From the NCBI GenBank assembly GCA_004835665.1, contig RBKR01000005.1:620001-684000 (forward strand): 64,000 nucleotides of DNA. Direction: 5' to 3'. This DNA comes from Phoma sp. XZ068. Lineage: Eukaryota > Ascomycota > Dothideomycetes > Pleosporales > Didymellaceae. Made by a program: the position numbers and the translations under genes. The stretch's first letter is position 1; the number at the start of each line of letters is the position of its first letter. The notes beneath the pieces were generated by a model. That model saw only the letters and a program-made list of their open reading frames with translations. It had not been told where the DNA came from and did no database searches. Below are positions 34,101 to 42,347 of the stretch, piece after piece.

Positions 34101-34359
34101 CGTCGCCGGGGAAGCCCAGGGAGCGCAGCGAGGAGCGGCGCGAGTCGGACTGCTTCAGCTCCGAGTGCAGCTTGCGGATCTCCTCGTTCAGGTCGGAGCC
34201 GGCTTCGCTCATGCGCTCGGCGTGTTCTTCGAGGCGGCTGATGTTGCCCACGTAGGCGCCCTGCAGCGATTGCAGGTCGGGGAGCGGGTGGTGCAGGTCG
34301 ACGGCGGCCTCCTGGTCGGGCGAGGGGCCTGGCTGCAGCACGGGCGCGGCCGAGGCCAT
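31180..34359 (-). CDS. large conserved-type fungal protein with Met/Gln-rich tail, function unknown
   Basis: Seen: a single frame of 1059 aa. Residues 33-75 (GAYVGNISRLEEHAERMSEA...) look like a coiled coil. The middle is Ser/Asp/His-rich, with a short His/Asp repeat (YADHHADHHADHQDRY). Near residue 570 a run of Glu precedes FGAPTTLLAELQLRKAKQKE. Two similar motifs follow: ETLGERMRRLKDKQMLEAAL and EETLGQRRARLKAEAEARGD. The last 130 residues are extraordinarily Met-rich (QPMGMMSQPNLMMPQQQMQQ and similar) and end IEGWMRGIR. I recognise no catalytic domain and assign no function. The repeated acidic/basic helices suggest a scaffold. The ATG at 34359 is 317 bp from the divergent Ntr1 start, so both genes probably share a promoter region. 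Confidence 0.75.
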   Translation of the reverse strand: MASAAPVLQPGPSPDQEAAVDLHHPLPDLQSLQGAYVGNISRLEEHAERMSEAGSDLNEEIRKLHSELKQSDSRRSSLRSLGFPGDELARVHTGRSRNVSTSSHANSVIDTNGPARWGGYSPGGYVTSPVGSLQRHRSGSKASRLGQLVHPEQVQEESEYTGGYTAHAGSYSPSSIMATPVEYQPPAQRHVSSFTRKYEEIANEIRDEMHSSARLDRDDPDHYADHHADHHADHQDRYDDPQNNYPHYDLPDRPPTAASTDTTHQARTLWQDFDGTHAPDTVPEEDEDEPDHPHGHHDRSSSFMRSAPDMPPQGAPPPDDSMVFYPAPVPRMLNLPKRLSQLPTSDVAARRRTQVLDQMQAENRKSAPWLSSPEAPKTRKSRQSFAGLPAQLRASAFFDQQGPSQEFEVKGDSAEVTLDSILDASARAPVSAFTDHPFSGRVGNEVYGPEHKRKSTKMSLMDPVVPEPTRRRSSFNILDTNTNSTGGKLNKLKKRNSSADMNILIARAAESRMSLGAELDEHDEHARGPNDLDTSRRNSLDDDQDRKSELDEEALEEEEEEEEEEQYFGAPTTLLAELQLRKAKQKERNMNYVTMVEEGRMTSHRTLLELNDDAEREKQKRLKKKVQLAWEVHDEDDSEDDIPLGVLYKQPQKNDWDRPLGLIAQRELEDSEPLSRRRERLTGMPSNRRNLGPYDSQTHLDVPRVVTPQPESEEEEHPGETLGERMRRLKDKQMLEAALGDDVRKSTVSGDFASEMLAKLGVDESPKAADTPPEDGEEETLGQRRARLKAEAEARGDMLDPGERPGLKSKMSLADVLAANPYDDHHQARKVSNEQLMSHLPAGSLLHQNAVAEEKRKAQRLTQNMRASSYNLTGPEPLLRGVPSTQSKDDEDTPLALKIQAYKDKMAGIAPQEQMPRAPSMMFPAGMQGMNMGSNMGMSQQPMGMMSQPNLMMPQQQMQQPMMPQMGMQMPMQMPMNNMGMMSQMSLQHPSLGARQSSMPMSMNMMQGAPQMNVNFPAGMPMMQGGMPMPMNGMMGPDMMMPLNTQQRSNIEGWMRGIR

Positions 34360-34676
34360 GGTGCACGCTTCACGACGCTATGCAGCGAGCCGACACGGGC
34401 GGTGGTGCGAGGGGGGAGCAGAGGGCAAGCAGAGCGGAACAGGAGCGACGATGCGCGTTGTTGGTGTTGGGTCGCACCGAAACATGACATTCCCCAACTC
34501 TCGCTCAGCCCGCCAGTCCAATAATATCCAAGAATAGCACGCCGCGGCAAGGATCCGCTGCAGCTAACGGGTCCTTGGCGGCCAGACCCACCGTGATTCT
34601 CACCAGCTTGTAACTAGCAAGCTGCCTGCACACCACATCCGCCAGCACCACCACCACCACCACCGCCACCGCCACC
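34360..34676. promoter_or_regulatory. short divergent promoter region
   Basis: 317 bp between the starts of the Met-rich protein and the G-patch splicing factor. A CCACCACCACC run just before 34677 lies in the leader of the latter. Confidence 0.5.
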
Positions 34677-36782
34677 ATGGACGACCCGCCGCCGCCGAAG
34701 CGCAAGTTCAACTTCCGCCAGGAGCCCAAGAAGAAGCCCAAGACGGACCATGGCAGCGCCGCCCTCAAAACCGGCTTCGGCGCAAAGATGATGGCTAAGA
34801 TGGGCTACAAGGGCACCGGCGGCCTGGGAAAGGAGGGCGAGGGCATCGCAGAGCCCATCCAGGTCGTGCTGCGCGGGAGCAAGGGCGGCGTGGGCATCGT
34901 GTCGGAGAAGAGCGAGCAGCAGCGGCGCGAGGAGCGCAGAAAGGCAGAGGCCAACGGCGACGAGTACGTCGACTCGGAGGAAGAAGAGCGTCGCGAGAGG
35001 AAGAAAAAGGCCAAGGCGACCCGCGACGCCCGCAGTGCAGCCCCGCGCCCGAAGAAGACGCTGTTCGAGCTCGAGGCCGCGGGCATGCATGTGCCGCTGG
35101 CCCTGCAGTCCATCATCGACGCAACCACCGGCGCCTCCACCCCCACCTCCGGCGTCTCTCTGCGCGGCAGCGACGTCGTCCCCTTTGAGAACTCGCTCCA
35201 AGCGCGCGTGCGCCGCGACCTCAACAGCTTCTCCGACGCCTTCGAAGAGCTGCAGCTCGAGTCCAAGGCCATCGCCCCGCAGGAGTATGCACTGGAGAAG
35301 GAGCTGGAAGCCTTGGAGCGGCAGATGGACGAGATCAGCCGCGTCAGCTCTGCACTGCAGGCCATGCGCACCGGCTCCTTCAAGCACGTCTGCGACGGGC
35401 TCAAGGACCTGCGCGCCGCCTACCCATCCAAACCCCTACATCGCGAATCCATCGCCGTCATCCACCCGCACTTCTCTCAGATGATCGCCTCGTGGTCGCC
35501 ACTGGAACACGCCCTCGAAGAGGCTGCCGCCGCCTTCTCCGAGCTGTCCAACGTCATACAGCCGCGCAGTAGGAGGATCGTCTCGGATGCCTACACACAT
35601 CCATCCGATGCACTCGCCGCCCGTATACAGCTCGACGACGAGACCCCGATAAAGCGCGGCACAACATCCTCGTACGAGACCATGATGCTCAAGCTGTGGC
35701 TGCCCCCCGTCAGCTCAGCCGTCACGCAGTGGGACGTAAAAGATCCTCGCCCGATGGTACATCTAATCGAAGTGTGGAGGCCGGTATTACCGCCCTTCGT
35801 AGCTAAAAGAGTGCTCGAACAAATCACACGAAAGCTCTCCACCTCTGTACACGAGTGGAATCCACGAAAGTTCAAGAGAAGCCCGCACACCTGGATCGTC
35901 GAGTGGCTGCCATACCTCAAGCCTGCTGATCTCGACCCCAAGGGCTCTGGCCTCGTAGCTGAGGTGAAGCGCAAGCTGCGTCACGCCCTGCAGTCAATCG
36001 ACATCTCTCGTGGTCCCCTCTCTGGCATGGAGCAGTGGAGGAAGGTATTCGGCAAGGCCGAAATCGACCGCATGCTCACCAACCACCTTGTACCACGATT
36101 CGCCAGCCACTTACGGGATAACTTCGAGATCAACCCTGCCGAGCAGGACGTGGCACCGCTCGAGGCTGTCTTTGCTTGGAAGGGGCTTCTCTCAGATCAA
36201 ACACTTGGGGAGCTCCTCAAGGCTCAGTTCTTCCCCAAGTTTCTCGAGATTATCCACCAGTGGCTGTCCAGCGAGGGTGTCGTCTTCAACGAAGTGCAAG
36301 AGTGGATCAAGTGGTGGAGGGAGACACTGGGCGACGACATCAATGCACTGCCTTCCGTATCTGCATGCTGGGACGAGGCATACACGCTGATCAACCAGGC
36401 GCTCGACCTTGGGGATGCAAGGATGACCGATCTGCCTGCACCGCGCGTCCAAAGCACCCGAGCCTCACCCGAGACACCAGACCTCTCCAAGTCCATCAAC
36501 AAGGAGCCACCTCGACCAGCCGCACAGGTCGAAGAGGCCACGTTCAAGGACGTAGTCGAAGAATTCTGCGGAGAAGAGAACCTGCTCATGATGCCACTCC
36601 GTGAAGCCCACGATGTCACAGGTCTACCACTCTTCAGAATCACAGCAAGCGCCACAGGGCGGGGAGGCGCAGTGGCCTACTTCAAGGGCGACGTGCTGTG
36701 GGTGCAGAACAAGAAGAACAAAGCCTTGTGGGAGCCTACAGGACTGGACGAAGGCCTAATAGCCAAGGCCGAAGGGAAGTGA
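34677..36782 (+). CDS. Ntr1/Spp382 (TFIP11-type) G-patch splicing factor
   Basis: Seen: intronless, 701 aa. A basic start (KRKFNFRQEPKKKPK) is followed by the G-patch at about residues 32-78 (GFGAKMMAKMGYKGTGGLGK, then IQVVLRGSKGGVGI). A charged helix then leads into the GCFC-type helical domain (about 210-620, e.g. WDVKDPRPMVHLIEVWRPVL, then FKRSPHTWIVEWLPYL). The C-terminus is LFRITASATGRGGAVAYFKG plus a short tail. Family knowledge: Ntr1 (yeast Spp382, human TFIP11) uses its G-patch to activate the helicase Prp43 and drives disassembly of the intron-lariat spliceosome in the nucleus. The order G-patch then GCFC is diagnostic. It is somewhat shorter than human TFIP11 (about 840 aa), mainly at the N-terminus. 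Confidence 0.92.
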   Translation: MDDPPPPKRKFNFRQEPKKKPKTDHGSAALKTGFGAKMMAKMGYKGTGGLGKEGEGIAEPIQVVLRGSKGGVGIVSEKSEQQRREERRKAEANGDEYVDSEEEERRERKKKAKATRDARSAAPRPKKTLFELEAAGMHVPLALQSIIDATTGASTPTSGVSLRGSDVVPFENSLQARVRRDLNSFSDAFEELQLESKAIAPQEYALEKELEALERQMDEISRVSSALQAMRTGSFKHVCDGLKDLRAAYPSKPLHRESIAVIHPHFSQMIASWSPLEHALEEAAAAFSELSNVIQPRSRRIVSDAYTHPSDALAARIQLDDETPIKRGTTSSYETMMLKLWLPPVSSAVTQWDVKDPRPMVHLIEVWRPVLPPFVAKRVLEQITRKLSTSVHEWNPRKFKRSPHTWIVEWLPYLKPADLDPKGSGLVAEVKRKLRHALQSIDISRGPLSGMEQWRKVFGKAEIDRMLTNHLVPRFASHLRDNFEINPAEQDVAPLEAVFAWKGLLSDQTLGELLKAQFFPKFLEIIHQWLSSEGVVFNEVQEWIKWWRETLGDDINALPSVSACWDEAYTLINQALDLGDARMTDLPAPRVQSTRASPETPDLSKSINKEPPRPAAQVEEATFKDVVEEFCGEENLLMMPLREAHDVTGLPLFRITASATGRGGAVAYFKGDVLWVQNKKNKALWEPTGLDEGLIAKAEGK

Positions 36783-38174
36783 CGAATCAATACCCCTCAC
36801 GAGACAGACACCAGCAGATACAACTGCTCCAACACACGCGCTTGGTCCTGGCAGGGTAAGCTCCCATAGCCTTCACAGGGCAGATATCTTGCTTGCATTG
36901 GCTAATCCATATCAATGCGATACCCATCAGGTAGTTTTATGATCTTATCATGTCATGACACGATAGAGACCCTCAGGGGCCGCGCGGAAGCAATCAAAGC
37001 CACTTCTATACTTGTCACCAGCTTACCCACCTCTTCGCCTATATGAAACAAGATGATATACGACGTGTAGACGCTGACCAGTAGGCTGCTGCGCCCGCAA
37101 GTTTCACACAACTCACATGCGTGGATGAGTAACCAATATCAGTCACCAGTTGAAGCAGATGAAACCTCAATGTCAGTGGCCATCACAGGTAACAGCAAGA
37201 GAGATAACCCTGCACGAGCACATGCCGGTCATATACACTGCATGAACCTCATCCAAGCTATTCCTGCGGAGAATAGAGCGACAAGGTCTGCGTCCTTCGC
37301 TCATACCCAACAATCTGTCCAGGCCCTGAGCTTACCAACGCCACAACGTGCTGCCGTGGAGATCGCATCCGTCACACCGACCTGCGCTCCACATTCACAC
37401 CATTTATCAAGACTAGCGAATCCTATCCACGATTTGCTAGTCTCGATGTGTGTGATGAAGTGACAGGGAGGTGATTCGCTTAGGCGGGCGCTTAGAATGT
37501 TAAAGCGTCATATTGCGCGGCCAATAGGAATGCTCAGAACATGTGCTCCGAGTCTTGCTTCTTCACCTGCAGGGGAGCGTAGAACGGTCTGGGGTGCTCA
37601 TGGAAAAGGCTTCGTGCATGCGGGCCGTCACTGTGCCGTGAGTTTGCACACAGCACGCATGATCTGCGGGGAGGTTGGGATATTTTTGGGTCGCGCATCT
37701 CCGAGCTCGATATCTCGTCTCCTACCAAAGTATTGACAGCGATCTCTCACGGAACATCTCTGTATTCGTCAATGTGACAAATTGTCAATCGATCAGCCTC
37801 ACGACTCGGATGCCTCACCGCAGACAGCCAGCCATGTGCTGAAGCATGGATGCCGACTTCCACTCGCGCTAGCCCGATACTAGCGACCCCACTCCAGCGC
37901 CTCCAAACGAACAACCACTGGACGCCATCATGTCGCTCAAGAAACGACCTCTCCAATCAGCGTCCACAACACCCATGTACCTCGATATCACACCTCGTTC
38001 GAGCCAGGACCTTGGCCAGCCGCTGTCCAAATATCACCATGTGTGCCTGCTGTTACGTCTCACCTCTCCCTGGTGCCTCTCTGTCGGATCCTCCAGCGTT
38101 GGATCGACAGTCTATGGATCGTCGAATACGTGCTTGGAACATATGAACCCTCTCCCTCCTACATCTGCGTTTGA
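36783..38174. other. intergenic
   Basis: 1.4 kb between two plus-strand genes. Small open frames only. The part next to 38175 should be the promoter of the membrane-protein gene. Nothing else seen. Confidence 0.4.
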
Positions 38175-39626
38175 ATGATGATGCTGGGTAGAGCACTGCC
38201 CCCGGCTCTCTTCTCGCTACTCCTTGCTGCTGCGCGTGCTGCCGCCTCTCCATACGACTTCAAAGACAACTATCGCAACCCTGCTCCCAGTCCTGAGGAC
38301 GGCCCACCAGCTTCCTTCCACGCCTTAAGAGATAGGCAACGGCTGCCGTACGAGATTTGCGGCCTTGTTGGCAGCTACGTTTTTACTGTATTGATCTGGG
38401 GCGTCCTGCTCCTTACAGTTGGGAGAAAGATGAGACGGAAAGCATTGGAGCCACCATCGGCGCTGGAATTTGAACAGGAGCTGAAGCCCATCCGCGGGGT
38501 TATGGACACGCCAATCAGTCCGAGTTCAGTACGCTCGGCCACGAGCTGGATGCAGCGAAAGTTCAAGAGGGGCGAGTCGCTTTCTGGGAGCACACCGGTC
38601 AGCCCGGTTGTGCAAAGCCCGATGTCGTTTGATCAGAAGGTGCTTGACGCTGATAGAGCTCGTGCGCAAGACGACATGGAGAGGCTGTACGCCGCTGTCA
38701 TGGACCACGATGCGAAGAAGCACTCGCGGCAGGTCAGCCAGGCATCTGTTGAAGAGCTCCAACCACCACCCAGACAGGAGCGGAGAAGGCCGTCGGCTAT
38801 CAGCACCACCCAACGACCTCCCACCGAGAGTAGTCCCGTGTCGCCCATCAAAGCCATCTACCCTCCTGGCTACAACAATAACAACAACAACAACAATAAC
38901 ATGGCCGCACCCCTGCCACACTCCCGCAACAGCAGTCTCCGCGCCGAGCACCCACCCCCGTCGCCGCGCTCCATCCTGACCAAACCCAGCCGTCTTTCAA
39001 GCGCAAGCAAGCAAGACAAGTCCGCCCGCTTCAACCTCAAGAACCTCCGCATCAGCGGCCCCATCCAGTCCTACGGCGGCGCAGCTCCAGACGACGAAGC
39101 CCGCACCCCACTATCCCCACGCTTCTACCCAGACCCCGGGGCACCACCCTCACCACCAACCCAACCCACCTCACCCACAACACCCTACTCCCCCACCGAG
39201 CCCGCCGAAATCCAGCGCGCCCACAGTCTAAGAATCCCACTGCCAAACCCCGCCCCCCAGCGCGGCCCCGGCCTAACCGTCTCCCCACCCCCCGCCCGCA
39301 ACATCAGCACCTCGCGCTCCCCAACAATGACACCAACCTCCCAACTCCCCTTCCGGTCCTACCAAACAGACGCCCCCTTGAAATCCCCCGGAATCCAAAC
39401 CACAGTCCTCGACTGCCGCCCCGACAAACTCAGCTTGCAGACTCCACGCACGGGCGTCCCATTCACCCCGTATAGTCCGTACATGCCATTCACGCCCATC
39501 ACGCCCGTGACGCCGCATCTTGTGACGAAGCGGGAGAGGAAGGGGAGGAGGAAGGAGCGAGAGGGATTGGGGAGATTAGATGAGATGGTGCAGAGTCCGA
39601 AGGATATTTTTGGTGATGCTTATTAA
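38175..39626 (+). CDS. single-pass membrane protein with long Ser/Pro-rich cytosolic tail
   Basis: Seen: intronless, 483 aa, with three adjacent in-frame ATGs at 38175, 38178 and 38181. Residues 1-24 form a signal peptide (ALPPALFSLLLAAARAAA). A short extracytosolic part (about 25-60) precedes one transmembrane helix (about 62-84, CGLVGSYVFTVLIWGVLLLT), then a basic stop-transfer (RKMRRK). The 400-residue tail is Ser/Pro-rich, with FDQKVLDADRARAQDDMERL as a likely helix, an Asn run encoded by an AAC/AAT repeat (38875-38900), and a conserved-looking end (DEMVQSPKDIFGDAY). I do not recognise a family. The layout, an exposed short head and a long phosphorylatable tail, is that of a type I surface protein. 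A sensor role would be speculation. Confidence 0.75.
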   Translation: MMMLGRALPPALFSLLLAAARAAASPYDFKDNYRNPAPSPEDGPPASFHALRDRQRLPYEICGLVGSYVFTVLIWGVLLLTVGRKMRRKALEPPSALEFEQELKPIRGVMDTPISPSSVRSATSWMQRKFKRGESLSGSTPVSPVVQSPMSFDQKVLDADRARAQDDMERLYAAVMDHDAKKHSRQVSQASVEELQPPPRQERRRPSAISTTQRPPTESSPVSPIKAIYPPGYNNNNNNNNNMAAPLPHSRNSSLRAEHPPPSPRSILTKPSRLSSASKQDKSARFNLKNLRISGPIQSYGGAAPDDEARTPLSPRFYPDPGAPPSPPTQPTSPTTPYSPTEPAEIQRAHSLRIPLPNPAPQRGPGLTVSPPPARNISTSRSPTMTPTSQLPFRSYQTDAPLKSPGIQTTVLDCRPDKLSLQTPRTGVPFTPYSPYMPFTPITPVTPHLVTKRERKGRRKEREGLGRLDEMVQSPKDIFGDAY

Positions 39627-41657
39627 CTTTCTTCCTTCCTCCCTTCCTTTCTTTCTTAGAGCTGCGAGGGTGTGCTGCGGGGGCTGTATATACGTGGTTT
39701 TACTTGTTTCTTGTGCATGGTTACTTTTGCGGGGGGATTTTTTGTTTTTTTTTGGTCGCATTAAAGGGTGCGTAGATATCACGATTTTATGACTGGGTAT
39801 GTATGTACATCATATTATGTTATAACATAACATATCAATTTATGTTATGTTGAGTAGAGTGGCAGTGAATAGGGCTTTGCCTTTTGCTCGCTTGCTCGCT
39901 TGCTCGCTTGCTACTTACTTCTCACCTACTTCGTCTTTCTTTGCAACTGTTGTTTTTACGTTGCTGTCTTTACATCTGCTGTCTTTACATTTACCTGTCT
40001 TTGCATTTACCGGCCTTTGAATCTCCCTGTCTTATATGAAATATGAAATGAAATGAAATAAGTGAAAATGCATAGCATTACGTGTCCCTATACACTACAC
40101 TCCCCGTTACTATATACACCTAGCCTTCCTGTTCGTTACCCGGGTTCTCTAATACTTCACTCTACCTACCTACCTAGCTAGCTTCAACCCCAGCTCCAGC
40201 GACGAGGTATCTGTGCCTTCGTTACAAACAGACCGCATTACCTACCTTTTCACATCTTTCCAGCGTTCACGTCTTGGTTCGCAGCTACGACATACTACGA
40301 CAGTGATCTACATTTGAGAATCAAAATCCTTGACATCGTATTCCCTATACTGGACAGTATTGTACTGTACTACACCCACACGCACACCCCTCATCGTGCA
40401 CTTAGTATGAATAAAAACTTAGCAGCTATTAAACATCCCTGTTGACTGAATAAATACATTTTCTTGCTGTACGTCGAGGGAGTGCTTGATAGCTGTTAGT
40501 TACCTAGTTAACACAACTACTATACCTTAGCGTGTATGGGGGTTATATATTATTATATAGTAAAAACACTAAATAAGAATTTAACATCAGAACAATCTAC
40601 ATCAACAACAACCAGTCTCCCAACCTCTATAATATCTCAAGCCTAATTCCTAGTAGACATATATCAACATCTATTATCTCTGCTATTAGGCTGCGCTATA
40701 ACACGGCTAAAGATCGTGGAGCTGTAACTTAGTAGTCTATACTCCTTACCCAAACACTAAACGGCTGTATAGATTACTAGCGTGTGCACCTAACAGGATA
40801 TACAACTCTACTCCCTACGACTACACGCCTCTTGGTGTAGATGTGGGTTTGGTAGTGTAGATGCATGTATAGGTATGGGTACACATACCTTTACTCCTTC
40901 CTTTCTACTAACAGACCCCACAGAACTAGAGGGCTGAAATAGCTAAGTTGTAATCTGACGTTGGAGTCGATATGGCTTGAATTGGGATAATGACGTTTTA
41001 ACTCCTTGGTATGTTTAGTAACCCTGGAGTATGCGTGTAGTTGGATGTCACTATTCGCAAAACCCACTGGCATGGTATGGTAGTGACACTGATGAGCAAT
41101 TTTTGATGCATGTGGATACAACAAGCGCAATTCTGAGGTGAGCTACTTGGAAGCTCAAAGTAGATGTAGAGATGGGCATCCGGGTAGCGGGGAGGGCGTA
41201 GTGTAGTATACTGTCTACAACAAGCTTCCCGGCGTATTGGCTTGGCCACGCCACGTCCCTCGTAGACTACTGCGGCCAAGAGATGTAGTGCGGACAGGTG
41301 GCTAGTTGGGTGAGGCCTTGCCGGATTGACAAAAGTGTGGGTATGGTCCGAGGTCAGTTGACTTGAGCTGGGTTGTATGCAACGGCGTATGTCATCGTGT
41401 ACATGGTTATGGGTGACTAGGATCGGATCTCCACTGCCCGACCATAGAACAGCCTCAGCATCTACGTTCATAGACATCGCCTGCATTGACATCCCTCACT
41501 GCTGTGCACATTGATGAAGAGCAGCAAGTCTGCTAACGCCACCCGCAGCGCGAAGGAATGTATTAATCATAATAGTATCGTAAGGATCGTGACATCGTGC
41601 TCAAGCCGGCTTGCCTGCCTTTGTACATCGTCTCCCATCTCCCATTATCAATTACCC
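39627..41657. other. AT-rich gene-free region with short tandem repeats
   Basis: 2 kb without a supported gene. It contains a 16-bp perfect palindrome at 39815-39830 (TTATGTTATAACATAA), a (GCTCGCTT)n run at 39887-39914, and imperfect repeats of a ctgtctttgcatttac type at 39965-40031. From 40400 to 40900 it is TA-rich and poor in open frames. The last part is the 3' flank of the repeat-precursor gene. Confidence 0.6.
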
Positions 41658-42347
41658 TTACTCCTGAGCCTCCGCAGCCTCGGGCTCTGCCTCTGCCTCG
41701 CGTGGGTACTTGCCGTAGCTGGCGTACTTTCCGTACTTGCCGTAATTACCGTACTTGCCGTACCCGCCAGCTGGTGTGTCGTATTTGCCTACAAGGTCAG
41801 ACCTGTACAGCGAGATACCATTGATATTAACATACCATAGCTGCCATAGTTGCCATAGCCAGGTGCGGGCTCGGCCTCAGGCTCAGCCTCAGGTTCTGGT
41901 GCTGCCTCCCTCTTGTACGTGCCATAGCTGCCGTAATGTCCGTAATTACCGTACTTTCCGTAATTGCCTGCTGGGTCAAATCTATGCATTGAAGTACCGT
42001 GATGCTGAACGTACCATAGCCACCGGGGGCAGGCTTGGCCTCAGGCTCAGCCTCAGGCTCAGCCTCAGCCTCAGGTTCTGGTGCTGCCTCCCTCGGGTAC
42101 TTGCCATAGCTGGCGTACTTTCCGTACTTTCCGTAATTACCGTACTTGCCGTACCCGCCAGCTGGTGGGTCGTATTTGCCTACAAGGTCAGATCTGTACA
42201 GCGAGATACCATTGATATTAACATACCATAGCTGCCATAGTTGCCATATCCAGGTGCGGGGTCGGCTTCGGGAGCAGCATCTGGTGAAGCGACTGGCGCG
42301 GCAATGGCAGCTGCTGCAAGGGCGAGAAGAGCGTATGTATACTTCAT
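41658..42347 (-). CDS. secretory Gly/Tyr-rich repeat precursor (putative Kex2/Ste13-processed RiPP precursor)
   Basis: Seen: exons 42347-42227, 42179-42015, 41967-41836 and 41788-41658 encode 182 aa. Three introns are all exactly 47 nt and phase 1, each splitting a Gly codon. Residues 1-20 (MKYTYALLALAAAAIAAPVA) are a signal peptide. Three Gly/Tyr/Lys blocks follow at 33-70, 93-115 and 132-169. The first and third differ at one residue (Pro45/Thr144). Each block is preceded by residues that read entirely as X-Ala or X-Pro dipeptides (21-32, 71-92, 116-131). The blocks end Pro-Arg70, Lys-Arg115 and Pro-Arg169. Family knowledge: Kex2 cuts after Lys-Arg and can cut after Pro-Arg. Ste13-type peptidases remove X-Ala/X-Pro pairs, as in alpha-factor precursors. 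The neighbouring UstYa gene suggests a ribosomal peptide natural product. A pheromone or wall protein remains possible. Confidence 0.85.
41789..42226 (-). repeat. internal 391-bp tandem duplication in the precursor gene
   Basis: Intron 1 (42226-42180) and intron 3 (41835-41789) are offset by 391 bp and differ at one of 47 positions. The flanking exon sequence is repeated too. The unit spans intron, Gly/Tyr block, dipeptide run and the start of the next block. Confidence 0.9.

Noticed and set aside
33469..34524. 351-codon plus-strand open frame opposite the Met-rich protein gene
   Set aside because: It reads as Gly/Val/Arg low complexity caused by codon bias of the real minus-strand gene, and it overlaps the divergent promoter.
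34614..35387. 257-codon minus-strand frame over the G-patch gene
   Set aside because: Leu/Ala/Val-rich shadow of the Ntr1 coding sequence, with no start context or homology.
41658..42347. Reading the repeat precursor as an alpha-factor mating pheromone gene
   Set aside because: The spacers resemble it, but the peptides are 23-38 residues, Gly/Tyr-rich and without the Trp/Cys-type short cores of filamentous-fungal alpha pheromones. The UstYa neighbour favours a RiPP. Not fully excluded.
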